Below are positions 33,426 through 33,480 of a stretch of DNA of 33,480 bases, one piece after another. The DNA is from Acidobacteriota bacterium (GTDB lineage: Bacteria; Acidobacteriota; Terriglobia; Terriglobales; Acidobacteriaceae), in the NCBI GenBank assembly GCA_021793595.1, contig JAJYSL010000030.1, positions 1 through 33,480 of the forward strand. The letters are read 5' to 3'. The stretch's first letter is position 1; every line of letters starts with the position of its first letter. Both the position numbers and the translations under genes were made by a program. Below the pieces are notes generated by a model, which had not been told where the DNA came from, did no database searches, and was given only the letters and a program-made list of their open reading frames with translations.

Positions 33426-33480
33426 AGTGCCGATGAAGAGAGGAGACACCGGACCGCGGACCGAACTCGTCGATCCCCGC
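33418..33480 (+). CDS. Possible start of the next gene, partial
   Basis: An ATG at 33418 overlaps the end of the AroDE frame by eight bases and opens a frame (MFKVPMKRGDTGPRTELVDP) that runs to the window edge. A GGGG run lies nine bases upstream; an inner ATG at 33433 is an alternative. Too little is visible to name it. Overlap suggests it is cotranscribed with AroDE. Confidence 0.4.
   Translation, partial: MFKVPMKRGDTGPRTELVDPR

Noticed and set aside
1..33480. CRISPR array, rRNA genes, prophage or plasmid origin
   Set aside because: No regularly spaced repeats, rRNA-like sequence, phage structural genes or iterons were seen.

Overview
The window looks like a chromosomal segment of an Acidobacteriota-type bacterium (class Terriglobia or a relative). 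This is inferred from gene content and style: a Hanks-type kinase fused to TolB-like and TPR regions, a BlaI/M56 pair with a coiled-coil tail, a ThuA-like protein beside a PQQ dehydrogenase and cytochrome c, an AroD-AroE fusion, and moderately high GC. No rRNA or taxonomic marker is present, so the assignment is moderate.

Layout. (1) 1-544: a decayed IS1182-family transposase fragment on the minus strand, then a CAU-anticodon tRNA. (2) 671-8257: a co-directional accessory cluster. It encodes an FHA-GAF-PP2C phosphatase, a stand-alone LanM-type dehydratase (DUF4135) with no cyclase half, a 67-residue cysteine-free peptide, a haem-oxygenase-like diiron oxidase (HDO)-like protein, a kinase-TolB-TPR protein and a papain-like protein. 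The last three are tightly packed. This resembles a RiPP locus of an unfamiliar type and is the best candidate for an undescribed system. (3) 8374-16063: an ArsR-family regulator flanked by two AT-rich palindromes, then six tightly coupled genes for a HyfBCEFGI-like membrane complex. Its large subunit lacks the Ni-binding cysteines while its small subunit keeps its Fe-S cysteines, which fits the energy-converting hydrogenase-related (Ehr) group. The gene set matches the Mycobacterium tuberculosis Rv0081-Rv0087 locus. (4) 16060-19640, minus strand: ThuA-like protein, dihaem cytochrome c and PQQ dehydrogenase, probably a periplasmic oxidation module. (5) 19886-23027: a BlaI-type repressor and an M56 metalloprotease behind a promoter flanked by an 11-bp inverted repeat, then a DUF6629-like membrane protein. 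(6) 23234-25017: an apparently intact IS1634-family element. (7) 25119-33480: a Spy/CpxP-like protein with its terminator, a ferredoxin-NADP-reductase-like flavoprotein, a broken alpha/beta-hydrolase, a PAS histidine kinase, an M3 oligopeptidase, a fused AroD-AroE enzyme, and the possible start of a further gene.

How the genes may work together. In the first cluster the dehydratase would phosphorylate Ser/Thr of the small peptide and eliminate the phosphate, the HDO protein would add an oxidative step, and the papain-like protein could cleave or bind the product; the kinase and phosphatase would give signalling control. All of this is inference. In the second cluster, proton- or ion-translocating membrane subunits are coupled to an Fe-S arm with no obvious hydrogenase site, under apparent ArsR control. 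Start codons were chosen from Shine-Dalgarno spacing and gene overlap; several are uncertain and marked so.
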